A model generated the notes under the pieces. It was not told where the DNA came from. It did not search any database and worked only from the letters and a program-made list of their open reading frames with translations. DNA of 64,000 nt from Dioscorea cayenensis subsp. rotundata (lineage: Eukaryota > Streptophyta > Magnoliopsida > Dioscoreales > Dioscoreaceae), in the NCBI RefSeq assembly GCF_009730915.1, contig NC_052474.1, positions 4,251,501 through 4,315,500 of the forward strand. The letters are read 5' to 3'. This document shows positions 1 through 11,029 of the stretch, in pieces. Numbering within the stretch: position 1 is the stretch's first letter; every line of letters begins with the position of its first letter. The translations under genes and the position numbers were made by a program.

Positions 1-796
1 GCATGATTTCAAGCACATCCCTCGAAATGTTCGGACACCGCCAAAACGTTGTCCAATATCCAACGACAAGACTTCGTAATGATCTCGACGAGGAAGGAAG
101 ACATCCCACACCGCCGTGGTCACCATGGGGATGAATGGGAGCACTCGCAGAATCAATTCCTCGCCAACACTTCACCAAATAAAAAAAGATCAATATGTTA
201 AAGCGGAGAATATAATGTTTAAGTGATAATGACAATATTTAAACGTTAAATTAAATACTTAAGCATTTAACTAATAACGTAAACGACTAGTACAATATGT
301 TAAACAGATGACTGGACATATTTACACAATAACGACCCCTGACATATCTGGAATAATTAAAAAGAAAAGGAACTTACAACGAGTAAACCCTCGCTTTTTC
401 ATTAGGATTCAGCAATGGCACATTTTTCTCGCCCTCGACGACAAGATCAACTACAGAGACATTTGAAGATGGAGTGGACGCGACACATCCGCCGGAAGTC
501 AACATCGCTTTTCTATCGGGCAAACCGCTTTTATATCCATCTGGTGTGATGAACTTAACCCTGACAAGAGAAACTTCGAGACCCCATCGCTCACATATCT
601 CAGCTAACACCAACTCCCAAGAAGTCTGAGCAGTGAACATTAGCACCCTTCCCTCCCCGTTGAATCTAGCAATACCACAAAAAAACTCTCCATAATATAT
701 CGGGTCGAAAAACCAAATCGTACAAAACCAAATGAAGTGAAGAACAAAAAAAGAAGACGAAGAAGAAGAAGTAGAAGATGTAAAGAACAAAAGCAA
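1..796 (-). mobile_element. Mutator-like (MULE) transposase gene, N-terminal part, cut by the window edge
   Basis: The minus-strand frame from about 796 to 377 encodes a low-complexity Ser/Phe start followed by a PB1-like segment (ICERWGLEVSLVRVKFITPDG, then a VVDLVVEGE stretch). It ends at a GTAAGT donor. After an AT-rich intron of about 200 bp, the minus strand of about 175-1 is open in a frame that reads LDIGQRFGGVRTFRGMCLKS. That matches the conserved segment ahead of the MuDR DNA-binding domain in plant MULE proteins (hydrophobic-x-x-G-x-x-F, then FR). The catalytic domain would lie beyond position 1. The assignment comes from motif layout and the exon 1 start is uncertain. It could also be an inactive relic, since no TIR was identified. 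Confidence 0.5.
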
Positions 797-2037
797 AGAA
801 TCGAAAAGGCAAACAAAAAAAGCGCACGCTTGTATGCATAGAGGTTAGACTAGACGTGATGTGATTGGGCGGTATTTTTCCCTCCATCCCAAGGGCAAAA
901 AGGGAAATATATGTCATCGTCGCGAGGAAGACATATTATCATCGTTCTAATGAATGTTCTCAACTCAACATGAGTCTCGTGTAAACGTCAAGCTTTTTTA
1001 TGTTTAAACGAGATACATATAGTGTTTAAAAATAATGGTTAACTCGTTTAACTAAAGTCTATATCATGTAAAAAAATATGTTATCGTTTAAATTGAATGC
1101 TTTTCATCGACATCGCGTCGAAGATGGGTACCTCCCGGTCACTGCTTTAAACATCTTTTACGTATTTTTCTTAAACACCGTTGTCATTGTTTAAAGAGTA
1201 ACTAGAGTATTGTTTAACTTTTTCTATTGCTTTTACACCGTTGTCATTGTTTAAAGAGTAACTTTTTTTCTTAAACACCGTTGTCATCTGCTTTAAAACA
1301 TATTTACGTATTTTCTATCGTTTACAACGACGCTCTTTTGTTTCCCACATTGTTTGTTTTTACTAGGTCTATGTTTAAATTTCGTAAGTTCACATCAAAT
1401 AAGCTTGTTACGTTTTATTTATAAAAGATTTACAACATTTACAACATTTACAACGTCCGCTCGGACTTTGGACACTCACGACTCAACCCTCGTATAACGA
1501 AACAAGTGTCCATGACATTCGAACGCTACACGGCTGCATAACATACGCGATCAACTCGAACCCCGCACAACGTACAACATTAAAAAAAGGTTAAACAACA
1601 CACATTCATGAAAAACGACTATTAATCAATGTGTCATGGTCGGGACTTAAACGAAGATCCCGATAGTTAAACAGAGAAACTTAATAGTTGTACACCGACG
1701 CCATTTTTCTTAAACGGTAATGAGAAAGTCTCAGTGGTAAATGTCAACCCTCGCTCTTAAAGGATGTTTCATGATCTCCCTCCTCTAGAGAATCCTCCGC
1801 AATCACGCAATACGTGAAAAACTTTTCTTTTCACCCAAGTCGAAATGCTCTCTTAATCGCTTTCCCGTCATCCACCACTGGAGAATCCCTCCGCATTCAG
1901 TGCAGTTATGAGAGCATTTCGCCTTTGGGCAAGAAAAGATAGTTTAACTAGTTCAGTGATTACCGCTAATTGATTCTCAAGATAAGGAAGAAGGCTCACG
2001 AAATATCCTTTCGTGATCAGAGTGGTCATGTCCATGG

Positions 2038-2090
2038 GAAGAGGAGGAAGAGGAGGAGGAGGAGGAGGAGGAGGAGGATGAGGACGACGA
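2038..2090. repeat. GGA/GAA microsatellite
   Basis: An almost uninterrupted run of GAG/GGA triplets. It produces poly-Arg and poly-Ser shadow frames that are not genes. Confidence 0.85.
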
Positions 2091-2240
2091 GGTGGTTGTC
2101 CATGGGGAGGGTTCTTCCCGGTTATTTATGGTGTGAAGTCCATAGCAGGTCGACTCTTCATATCCGAGAAAAAAAGTTAAACGCACAAAGTGCCGACATC
2201 GATCGATGAGAACGAACGGGTGTTCGGAAATTTGATGTCA

Positions 2241-2280
2241 CGTGCATAAGAATTAATGCCGTCATTAATTCTTATGCACG
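2241..2280. repeat. Perfect 18-bp inverted repeat with a 4-nt loop
   Basis: The left arm 2,241-2,258 (starting CGTGCATAAG) is the exact reverse complement of the right arm 2,263-2,280 (ending CTTATGCACG). The loop is CCGT. About 16 bp downstream is a CCACCTGCCA duplication around a G-box core CACGTG (2,296-2,320). It may be a terminal or foldback structure of the surrounding element. Confidence 0.9.
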
Positions 2281-2900
2281 GGATACCATAACCTTGCCAC
2301 CTGCCACGTGCCACCTGCCAACAATTCAGATCAAACGAAAAAGATCACCGTTTTACGCAGAGACTTTGAGAATTTACAAGTTAATATGAATAGTTATACA
2401 TGTAAAGATAATGTTAAACGGAGATGGGAAGTATTAAACGGATATGACAATTATTAAACATATTAGTAAAATATTTAAACGGATAATAGCAAATAGTTAA
2501 ACATTATTTAAAATATACAAATAGATAACCATAAACGAGAAGAACTTTACAACGAAATGAACTCGTCGTAATTACTGTTCTTCTCGTCATAATACAACTT
2601 TACAACCAACCGATTTATATATTTCGGGTATGATAATGAGGAGAACAACAAGATGTAATGCAACTCCTTGGCATTGTCTATCAGAAACCAAGCAGAAAGC
2701 CCTTCAAAAGGTTGAACATGATGTGATTTGGCGCTTTCCTTTCCCACCATTTTCAGGGCCAAAAATGGAATTTCACAACATGGACCCATTTGAAGTGAAC
2801 GGTAGGGGGTAAAAGGGAAGTTAAACACTAACGGAAGGGCTGTCCGGGGTGTGTAAAAGTAGGAGGGGGTTTTTGGGAAGTTTTGAAAATTACGATGGGT

Positions 2901-3445
2901 GAACAGTAATTTTTCCTTAATATTTTAGAAAATGATTCTGTTTGAATTATTTAAATATTTTTTTAACATCTTGATCATTAATGTATTCAATTTATATAAA
3001 AGTAATTTACAATTAGACTTCTCAATACAATGTTCTTCTCAGTTAATTTTAATTTTTATTAATATTAATTTATAAAATATTTTAGTTAATACATCAAATA
3101 ATAACAAAATACTTAAATGATTAAATGCAATTTTTCTTCACTTTTGGCCATTATTAAAATCAATTACATGTTTCTTTCATAGATGATTACAGCTCCAAAT
3201 TTATCTGCTCATCCACCTCTCCCCTAGTAACATATCCCCAAATGTAAGATTCGTCCAAGGTGGGTACCCTTCCTCATTGGTTGTCACTCAAAATGGATGC
3301 CCTATCCTCATAGTTGCATCTTGGGTATTTGCCAATAACCCTCCTAGTTTTATTTAACTGCTCCCAGCCTCCCACTAATGATGGCTATGCCCTCTCAATT
3401 GCACATTTTATGTATTTCTCTATCTTTACTTTCTACCTTCACAAT
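2901..3445. other. Intergenic, AT-rich, nothing recognised
   Basis: AT-rich sequence with no long frame and no recognisable repeat structure. It is the 3' flank of the GH9 gene on the far side of the SINE-like insertion. Confidence 0.6.
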
Positions 3446-3724
3446 TTTTGTAATTTTTTTTTATAAATAGTCGATAAGCGCATCTCATTTAAACGATTGT
3501 CAAAGGAATAAACACTAAACATGTACAAAAATGCACCAGTTACAATATCTTACATACCTTCTGAAAGATTTCCATGCTTTTTCTTACAGGGAACTGACAC
3601 TCAGACCCGTGAATAATACTAATGAACAATACATAAACAATACTGCAGGAGAAAGATTCGAACCCCTGCACTCTTTGTATCATGTCATTGGGTTATTCAA
3701 TGGTTGACTCAGCTTTTGTAATTT
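3446..3724 (-). mobile_element. SINE-like retroposon with 11-bp target-site duplication
   Basis: TTTTGTAATTT occurs at 3,446-3,456 and again at 3,714-3,724, bounding about 257 bp. The left end is T-rich, which is the A-tail of a minus-strand insertion. Read on the minus strand, the element carries GGGGTTCGAATC about 60 nt from its 5' end (near 3,664-3,653), a good match to a Pol III B box. An A box is not clear. A diverged relative lies at 4,327-4,683, and a weaker one near 34,490-34,690. Confidence 0.55.
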
Positions 3725-3956
3725 GTACATGTTTGTTTTTGAATAAATATATAATTTATTTATTTTTAAAAAAAATAACTTAAATGGTAAGTAAAAAATA
3801 GAAGAATAAAATATAAAAGATTAAAAAAAACATGTCAATATCATCTTCATAGATATCATCTCGCCTCATTTATTATTAACATAAACTTAATATTGAAAAT
3901 TTGATTTGAATTATGTCTAAAATGAACTGAAGAATTACATCAATTAATCACATGGA

Positions 3957-6900
3957 TCAAGCATTGTCTTTGAAATACGCCAAGACACCAACCATGGGAG
4001 CAACGAGATAGGTAGTAGGCTCCGAATGAGCGAAATCAGACCTATTGTCAAAGAATGCATCATTTGGGTCAGGTCCTCCAATAAGAGCCCCTGTTAATAA
4101 ATTAGGGTTAGGGTTCGTGCTCTGAAAGTATGGTGTTCCCTCTTTGCATTTGAAACCAATTGGATGTGTATCTTTGGAGGGCAGAGATGATCCTCTATGG
4201 TGGATTCTTTGAGGAAATTTTGCACCATATCCCACCATGTAGGACATTTGCAATGGGTTGTCTCCTAAAATGTAATCAACCTGCATAATTTCATATTAAA
4301 ACATATTAATTTAATCCCAGTTAATTTAGTTTTTTTTTTTTTTACAAAAATGACAAATGCGGCTCTACAAAGAGGTTGTCAAAGAACAGATAGGTACTAA
4401 AGTGCACCAATCATAGTGATTTGATTAGTCTTCTAGCGATTTATTAATTTAGTTAGATATCATATAAAGTGATGAGAGTTCTATCACATGTCCTACCTGA
4501 AAAATTTTTGAAACTAAACCAAACTAATAAATCCCCTGACTCTAAAAAGGAGGAAAATGACATCCTCTCACAGGAGACCTAATGAATACTGAATGAGCAG
4601 TACTGCCCAAAGATTCGATTCTGGGATTGTCTATTCACCATCAAATAATAATCCATTATGCTAGGTAGTGATTATTCTTTAGTAAATATTTATATAAATA
4701 TATAATATTTGTTAATTACCTGACTTTTGACCACATGTACGAATGTAGATGGATTTACTTGGACACTACCACAGTTGAAATTTTGTTGTCCATAGTAACG
4801 CGAAAGGACCAGGAGAAGGAAAGAAATTGATGTCGGGTTCTGCATGTTGCTACCTCCAGGTTTGAACATTAAACCACCTTCATAACATTACTCTTTTATC
4901 AATAAAAGTTTAATATTTTTTAATTTTATATTGTTTACTGATTCTTAATTTAAAAAACATGTTTTAATGTAAGTGATTCATCTATTTAAAAAAAATATAT
5001 ATATATAAAATATTAGGATTCAAAATGAAGAGTATAAATGAAAGAGAAGTGCCACATTAAATATTCTTATTGAGAATTTTTAGTCATGCAGAAGGTTTTA
5101 CAATTTGGTAATTTCACATGCCAACATTGTATTAGATTTATGGAATAGTTATGTAAAATAGAAGGATTTTTATTTAAAAAAAATTGAAATCGAATTCTTA
5201 AAATAACATTAGTAAAAATCAATATTTCAAAAATATTTTTCAGTGAAAATAATAGAAAAGGTTTTGTAGGTTAGTTCAATTGTGCTTCTAGCAAACATAT
5301 TTCTATGAGTCTCTTCCCTTTTGTACTCGTGCCTTCGTTTTTTAATGAATTGTGGTTCATCCACTTTTTTTCAAAAACATATTTCTATGCAAAGCAAGAA
5401 AAATTAACTAATGCAAGGAGCATGTATGTTCTAAAAAATGAAAGGTTATTTATGCAAAGAAAAAAACACCAAAGTCATATTTGGTGTAATTAAATAAATG
5501 TAATTACTCTATCACTCAGTCATCTTTCTCTTAATCTCATTTAAACATGCAATAATGTATAAGCATGTCTTTGTTCATCATATTTAAGAATTAAAAAATA
5601 GAGACAAAAAATAACCTGGAGAATACTTAAGTGTTCTTGTGGGTGATTGAGGGACTGTATTACACACAAAATCCTCAGCCTTGTTATAATATTCAGTCGA
5701 ATCCTACATAAACAATAAAAATACAAAAAAGAAGATCAATCAACCTAAAATTAAATAATAGACATAATTTACCAAATAACAACCATAACTAAAAAAAATT
5801 ATTCATACTTTTAAAAATATATATACCTTACTAAGCAGCACAGAAATGCCTGCATGTTTATCATCCCACCCAAACTCTGCCGGCCAAACTGGTTTTCGGC
5901 CAGTAATCACAGCAAAATTCAAATATTGAACATTTTTGGTAGCTTTAAATAACCATGCAGCTCCCCATATCAACTCATCCTAAAATCAAACAACAAACAA
6001 TATTAATCAACAAAACCTTATATACATTTTGTCTGTAATTAAAAATTGAAGCACTGAACATATATATATATATATACCTCATAACCACTAAAGTCACAGT
6101 AAAACGGGCACACCCATCTTCCGACGCTATCATTATAAGATCCTCTATATTTGGTCGCGAAATCAAACACCTAATTAAATCAAAATACATATTAGCTCTG
6201 ATACCATGTTAAGAAATTAAATGTACATTACATACCTGAATTGATCTTTGGAGGAGTTTATCAGCATAGTTAGATTGCGATGCTCTGAAGGCGATAGAGG
6301 CCGCGGCAAGAGCAGCAGCAATCTCTGCAGCAACCTCTGAGCCGGGATGTTGAGCGTCAACATACACAACTGTTCGAGCAGTGTCCATGTCCTCCGGCCT
6401 TTCCCAACAATTATGATCAGCATAGGGATCTCCTACCTGAACATAGACCTTATTGGCCTCGGCCGTGGCCTTAAGAAGATAATCAGTCCCCCACTGTAGC
6501 GCCTCTGATGCATGTCCAAACTCCGGACCAAGATACTCTCCAAATTCAATCATGCTCCAAGCTAACAATGTCATTGTAAATGCCATCGGAAACCCAAACT
6601 TCAAGTTGTCTCCTGCATCATAGTAGCCTCCCACAAGATCAACCTATAAATGATTAAACTTCAGTAATATATATATATATATATATCTCTATATATATAT
6701 ATATAGATAAAGTACATGAATCATATTGAACAATATGGAGTTACTTACACCCATATCATGACCGTCTTGGAGTGCAGAGTCTTTGCGCCAAGTGAGCCTT
6801 TGAGTTGATGGTAACTTGCCAGACCTTTGACCTTCAAAGAAGAGTATGCTTTTCATAAGAGCATCAGCATAGTCATGATTTGCATTGACTAATCCATTGA

Positions 6901-6970
6901 AAACCATGGGAAACATCATCATCACCACCATTACTTGTAGCAAGTAACAAATTAATCTAGTGATGGCCAT
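3957..6970 (-). CDS. Glycosyl hydrolase family 9 endo-beta-1,4-glucanase, secreted
   Basis: Hydrolyses internal beta-1,4-glucosidic bonds in cell-wall glucans. The seven exons, in transcription order, are 6970-6749, 6643-6236, 6170-6078, 5979-5827, 5703-5616, 4877-4720 and 4280-3957. All have GT/AG borders and phases that join to give 481 residues, near the usual length of about 490. A hydrophobic signal peptide covers roughly residues 1-30. Exon 2 holds the GGYYDAGDN signature with the catalytic-site Asp. The last exon holds the IHHRGSS histidine motif and the [13 protein letters not shown]...SEPTTY block with catalytic Asp and Glu. There is no membrane anchor and no C-terminal carbohydrate-binding module, so it looks like plant class B. 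The segment between LLSK (end of exon 4) and the DFVC block is about 8 residues shorter than I expect for the family. Introns carry a 67-bp LINE tail and a SINE relic. Confidence 0.93.
4327..4683 (-). mobile_element. Diverged SINE-like relic in the last intron of the GH9 gene
   Basis: A poly-T start (4,330-4,344) is followed by sequence resembling the 3,457-3,713 element: a GTGCACCAAT block, then an AATACTGAATGAGCAGTACTG block, then GATTCGATTCTGGG, a degenerate B box on the minus strand. A short TTTAGT flank occurs at both ends. It is older than the first copy. Its right end is about 37 bp from exon 6. Confidence 0.4.
5293..5389 (+). mobile_element. Very short LINE 3' tail (67 bp) with 15-bp target-site duplication
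   Basis: AAACATATTTCTATG occurs at 5,293-5,307 and at 5,375-5,389. The 67 bp between them read TTTTTAATGAATTGTGGTTC and then ATCCACTTTTTTTC plus A's. This is the same 3' terminus seen at other LINE insertions in the window. It lies in the intron between exons 5 and 6 of the GH9 gene, in the antisense direction. Confidence 0.8.
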
Positions 6971-7329
6971 CTTTCTCCTCTCAATATGGTCATCTTTTCT
7001 TTATGTGGATGCTTGCTAATATAGAGAGTAAAATTTATTTAGAAAGGAAGGTTTTAATTAATAATTATAAGGTTACCTTTAATGCATATGAAGATGGATA
7101 TGAATCTGTGAGATGGAGATGCTGCATTCATTTTCCGTTCTTTGTATTTGTGTTTATGAATATTAATACAGTTATAAATGCTTTCTTGTTTTACTTATTA
7201 CTGACTTAAGTATGTGCAAAACTAACATTGTGTGTAATAAATATATGCATTAAATTGGATTTTATAATGAGCAATTCATATATAGGGGGACTATTTGGTG
7301 TGATATTCTTATTATGACTAAAAGAAAAA

Positions 7330-7880
7330 TTCATCATATTAATTGCATAAATTAGGCATCTGTCTTTAAAATAGGCCAAGAGATTGGTGTCCAGATTAAT
7401 CTAATCAGCTTCTGTGTTCACCATTCTTGTGATTGGTGTCTTTTCCCTCTTTTTTTTGTGGCTGCTCTATTTTTTCTCTCTTATGTTTTTTCTTTCTAGT
7501 CAAGTTTGTTTTTTTCAATGAATTAGTGATTTATTTATTTATTTAAAAAAAAAAAACCAAGAGATCAGCAATGAGAGTATTGAGATATGAGGTGGGTTCA
7601 GATTGATTAATATTAGACCTAGAATAAAGGTAGATATACGTCATTTAAGTTGGGTCCTCCAAGTAGGGCACCTGCTAGTAAATTAAGGTTAAGGTTTTGC
7701 TCTGATAGGAAAGTGTTCTTCTTTGCATTTTGAAAGAGGTTTTATGCTTAGCTTTGGAGGGTTAAGGATGCTCCTCTATTGGTGGACGCTGAGGAACTTC
7801 ACACAGAATCCCACCATGAAGGACATCCTTATGTTATGTTTTGCATGCCCTCCGTTTGAACATTAAGCCAATTTCAAAAG
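7330..7880 (-). pseudogene. Decayed copy of the 3' end of a GH9 endoglucanase
   Basis: On the minus strand, 7,840-7,557 aligns block by block with the last exon of the intact GH9 gene: the CATGAAGGACAT block, CTTTGGAGGG, the GCACCTGCTAGTAAATTAAGG block, and TTGGGTCCTCC. The terminal part (GCATCTGTCTTTAAAATAGG) continues at about 7,350-7,384, on the far side of a LINE-tail insertion. At 7,840-7,870 a piece matching exon 6 (GTTTGAACATTAAGCC) abuts the last exon directly, so the intron is lost. Many indels remove the frame. The rest of this copy is missing, with a Helitron starting about 110 bp away. It is best read as a tandem duplicate that was destroyed. Confidence 0.8.
7376..7565 (+). mobile_element. 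LINE 3' tail (172 bp) inserted in the GH9 pseudogene
   Basis: CCAAGAGAT flanks the insertion at 7,376-7,384 and 7,557-7,565. The insert ends TTTTTCAATGAATTAGTGAT, a T/A-rich stretch and a run of A's, the shared LINE 3' end. Because the interrupted sequence aligns with the intact GH9 exon on both sides, the empty site can be inferred directly. Confidence 0.8.
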
Positions 7881-7987
7881 AAATATACTTCATTATTTTA
7901 TTTTATTTTTTTGTGTGAATTTATAGATTATATCTCAAATTTATTTTTATATTTGTTGAAAATTCTTTGAAAACAAATATCTATACA

Positions 7988-10217
7988 TCTATACATACTA
8001 TTAAAGTAGATGTCTAAATTGCTCTTAGAGTGATTCAAGGAATAATTTTAATATTTTTATTTATATTAAATATGGTATTAATAATTGAAAATTTTAATTG
8101 CATAATAGGCATTGATTTCATCTTGGGCATTAAATTGATTTTATATTAAATATAGGATGTTCTAATGAAATTGATGGCAATCTAATTAATTGGAAAGGGT
8201 TTTAAGTAAGATTTTTATTTTTTTTTTTTCATATATTTAAAGTGCCATTGATTTCATCACGACCATTAAGTTGGTTTTATATTAAATTTTTCCTATTTTT
8301 TTTAAGTTTTTGGTTTAAAAAATATTTAACAATATTTATTTGGTATTTAAATCGGTTTTATATTAAATATTTAATATGATGTTTCAATGGAAACGGGTGG
8401 TAATATGATTGGAGAGGGTTTTAAAAAAGATTTTTAAAATTTTTTTTGCATATATTTAAAGTGGCATTAATTTCATCATGGCCATTAAATCAGTTTTATA
8501 TTAAATCTTTCCGATTTTTTAAAAAGTTTTTGATTTAAAAAATATTTAGCAATATTTATTTGGTATTATATTAAATATTAAATATGCAAAAATATATATA
8601 TGAGACTACTATATAATATTATTATATTAAATAAGATCTTCTAATGAAATAGGCTGATTGGCGAGGGTTTCGAAGAAGATTTTTAAACTCCTTTTCAAAA
8701 GAATTTTCTCCATTGTGTTATGAACATATAAATTTAATGGAATTGATTTCGTCATGGGCATTAAGCAAGTTTTATATTAAACATTTAATAAAACCTACTC
8801 ATGGAAACAAATGCCATTTGGAAATTGAAAATATTTGCTACATTTATTTGGTATTACTTTAATTATAACATGGGATTTATTTATTAAATGATATATATTG
8901 GGTTTATAGGATGATGGATAGACAATTGTAGAAGAAGACAAAAAATCTAAAATAAAAGAAATTAAATGATGGTGTTAATATATATTGCCCATATTCTAAT
9001 GAAGATGAATAACAGTTTCCTTTCTTGATATACGTTTGTTTTTCACATAAGTGTCTATAATGTTAGTATTTAGTTTATCATAGTTTTGTTATTTTTTTTT
9101 TAATTTTATTGTTCAAACATTTGTTGTTTGGTTGGTTGTGTTCTTTCTATTGTAAATATCACAATTTGTCAGATATATTATTATTTGGATTAATTTGAAA
9201 AGCCAAATAAGTATTATGCCAAAAGTTTATTAAATCTATTTTTTCAAATTATTTATACATACTATTAAAGTAGATATATAATCTGCTATTTATTAATTAT
9301 AATTAATTAAGATATTTAATTTTTTTAATTTTATATAAATCATCTCAACTATCTTTCTAATACTAAAAATAATAAATTAAAAATCTTTTATATTTTACTA
9401 TAATTCTTAAACATTTCTACTTCATGTCTAAACTACTTTTTTTTATCTTATTTAACAATGTATTTCAAAAATATCGAACTTTTTTTAAGTTTAATTTAAT
9501 GTTTTTATTATAAAATTATTAGAAGTTTATTAAAAGTTTCTTATGATTTATTTGTATTATATATTTTTATTTGTAGTATTTAAATATATTCATTTCTTGA
9601 TAATTAATCTTCAAACTTAGTTTGATAAGCTAATTTTTTAAATAAAAAAAAACAAAACAAAACAATACCAATCAAAACCAAATAAAAAAAAACTGCCATA
9701 AAATTAGCAATATTGTAATTATAAATTTTTAAATTGAAAGGCTAGAGATCCTTAATTTGTTTTTAATATATTTTTATTCAAAATTTATGTTCTTTCATTA
9801 TATTATTAGTTTGAAATGCTATGTTATTAATGTATAAAAAAAAAAAAAAAAATTGCAATCACAAGGTGATCCAGTAGTTAGTATTTTTTTTAATCAACTA
9901 TTTATATCAATTTATGTCTTTATTTATATTATTTATGATATTAATAATAGAAAAATTTTAATTGTATTTATTTATTTATGCAATAAATATACATAAGACC
10001 TTTGAAATCCAAAGTATACAATAGTTTCCATTGTATGAGTTGTTTAATTATATTATTTTTATAATCTACTCTAAGAGTGTTTCAAAGAACAAATTTAAAT
10101 TTTTTTATTACATTTAAGTTTTTATTTATATTATTTATGATATTAATAATTAAAAAATTTTAATTGCACTTATTTATTTATGCAAAACTTCGATGCGAAG
10201 CCGAGGAGAATGCCTAG
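7988..10217 (+). mobile_element. Helitron (non-autonomous), with a second nested or duplicated copy
   Basis: The 5' end TCTATACATACTATTAAAG follows an A at 7,987. The 3' end is a small hairpin (CTTCG-ATG-CGAAG, 10,189-10,201) and then CTAG at 10,214-10,217 followed by T. This is the Helitron layout: 5' TC, 3' hairpin plus CTRR, insertion between A and T. A second 5' end (TATACATACTATTAAAGTAG) begins near 9,253, so 9,253-10,217 may be a separate copy. Inside, a unit starting with GATTTCATC plus CCATTAA recurs near 8,109, 8,244, 8,463 and 8,739. No Rep/helicase frame is present. Confidence 0.7.
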
Positions 10218-11029
10218 TGTTCTTTTAAAGATAATAGATTTTTAATCCTATATCGGTTTTTAGCAAAGAAAATTTTAATTAAATCTTAAACTATTTTAGT
10301 TTTATTATTTGAAAAAAAAGAAAAGAATAAACCATATTCATTAAACAAAACCAATAAAGTATAGCATGTAGAAGACAATATCAATGGATGCACAGTAATG
10401 AGACAGACAGAGATGCTTGAAGTGAAATAACAACAAAAATATAAGAAAAATCTTGGGGGAAGAGAGAACAAGGTCTCCTCGGGTGGGGCGAGTCAATGAC
10501 TAACCAGAATAGATTGTGCAAATCTCATAATCAAGGTGGTTAATGCATTCTTAACTAACACGACTTCAACAATGCCTTTTCGAGTAAATGATGGTAAAAG
10601 TTCGCCCTTACATATTTTTGGTGTTGTTCTCATTTTATTATTTTTTTATTACTACCAGAGTGGTCCGTCATGAAACATATATCACCCCTATTAAGGAAAT
10701 TATTCTTCTAAGCTGGGATTCTCCATATTTTACCTATCTTCCTATATTTGTAGGCTTCCACTTCAATCTGGATTGATCACTAGCTTAATGGTAAAACCAC
10801 TCAGGACCTCTGGTGGGATTTTTTCCTAATCAACACATCACATTGTTTCTCACCCATTTGAGATTTGATCCCTAGTTTTTTCTCCCTCCCTTTGTTCTCC
10901 AAGTAACCCCTCTTGCTTTCTTAATCGTGCTAATTGAGGAAGTGCCAATTTTTTTCCTCTGATCGACTAACTCTAAAATTTGGTGACTTGAGAGCAATGG
11001 TAATTTCTTGATTTAGTCCTTTTATTGAT
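10218..11029. other. Intergenic, nothing recognised
   Basis: Mixed sequence with only short random frames, and no splice-supported exon or repeat boundary that I can place. Confidence 0.5.

Larger units (their letters stand above)
960..2900. repeat. Repeat-rich stretch with recurrent TTTAAAC-type motifs, probably MULE-derived
   Basis: No convincing gene is present. The words GTTTAAAC, TTAAACG and TTAAACA recur many times between 181 and 2,540. A segment ACACCGTTGTCATTGTTTAA occurs at 1,175 and again exactly 60 bp later, with a third partial copy near 1,275. The TTAAACG-rich stretch at 2,395-2,540 resembles the intron at 181-360. The flank at 2,700-2,790 loosely resembles 850-920. This suggests two related element copies or an element with duplicated ends. 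A GGA-rich microsatellite sits at 2,038-2,090. Confidence 0.45.
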
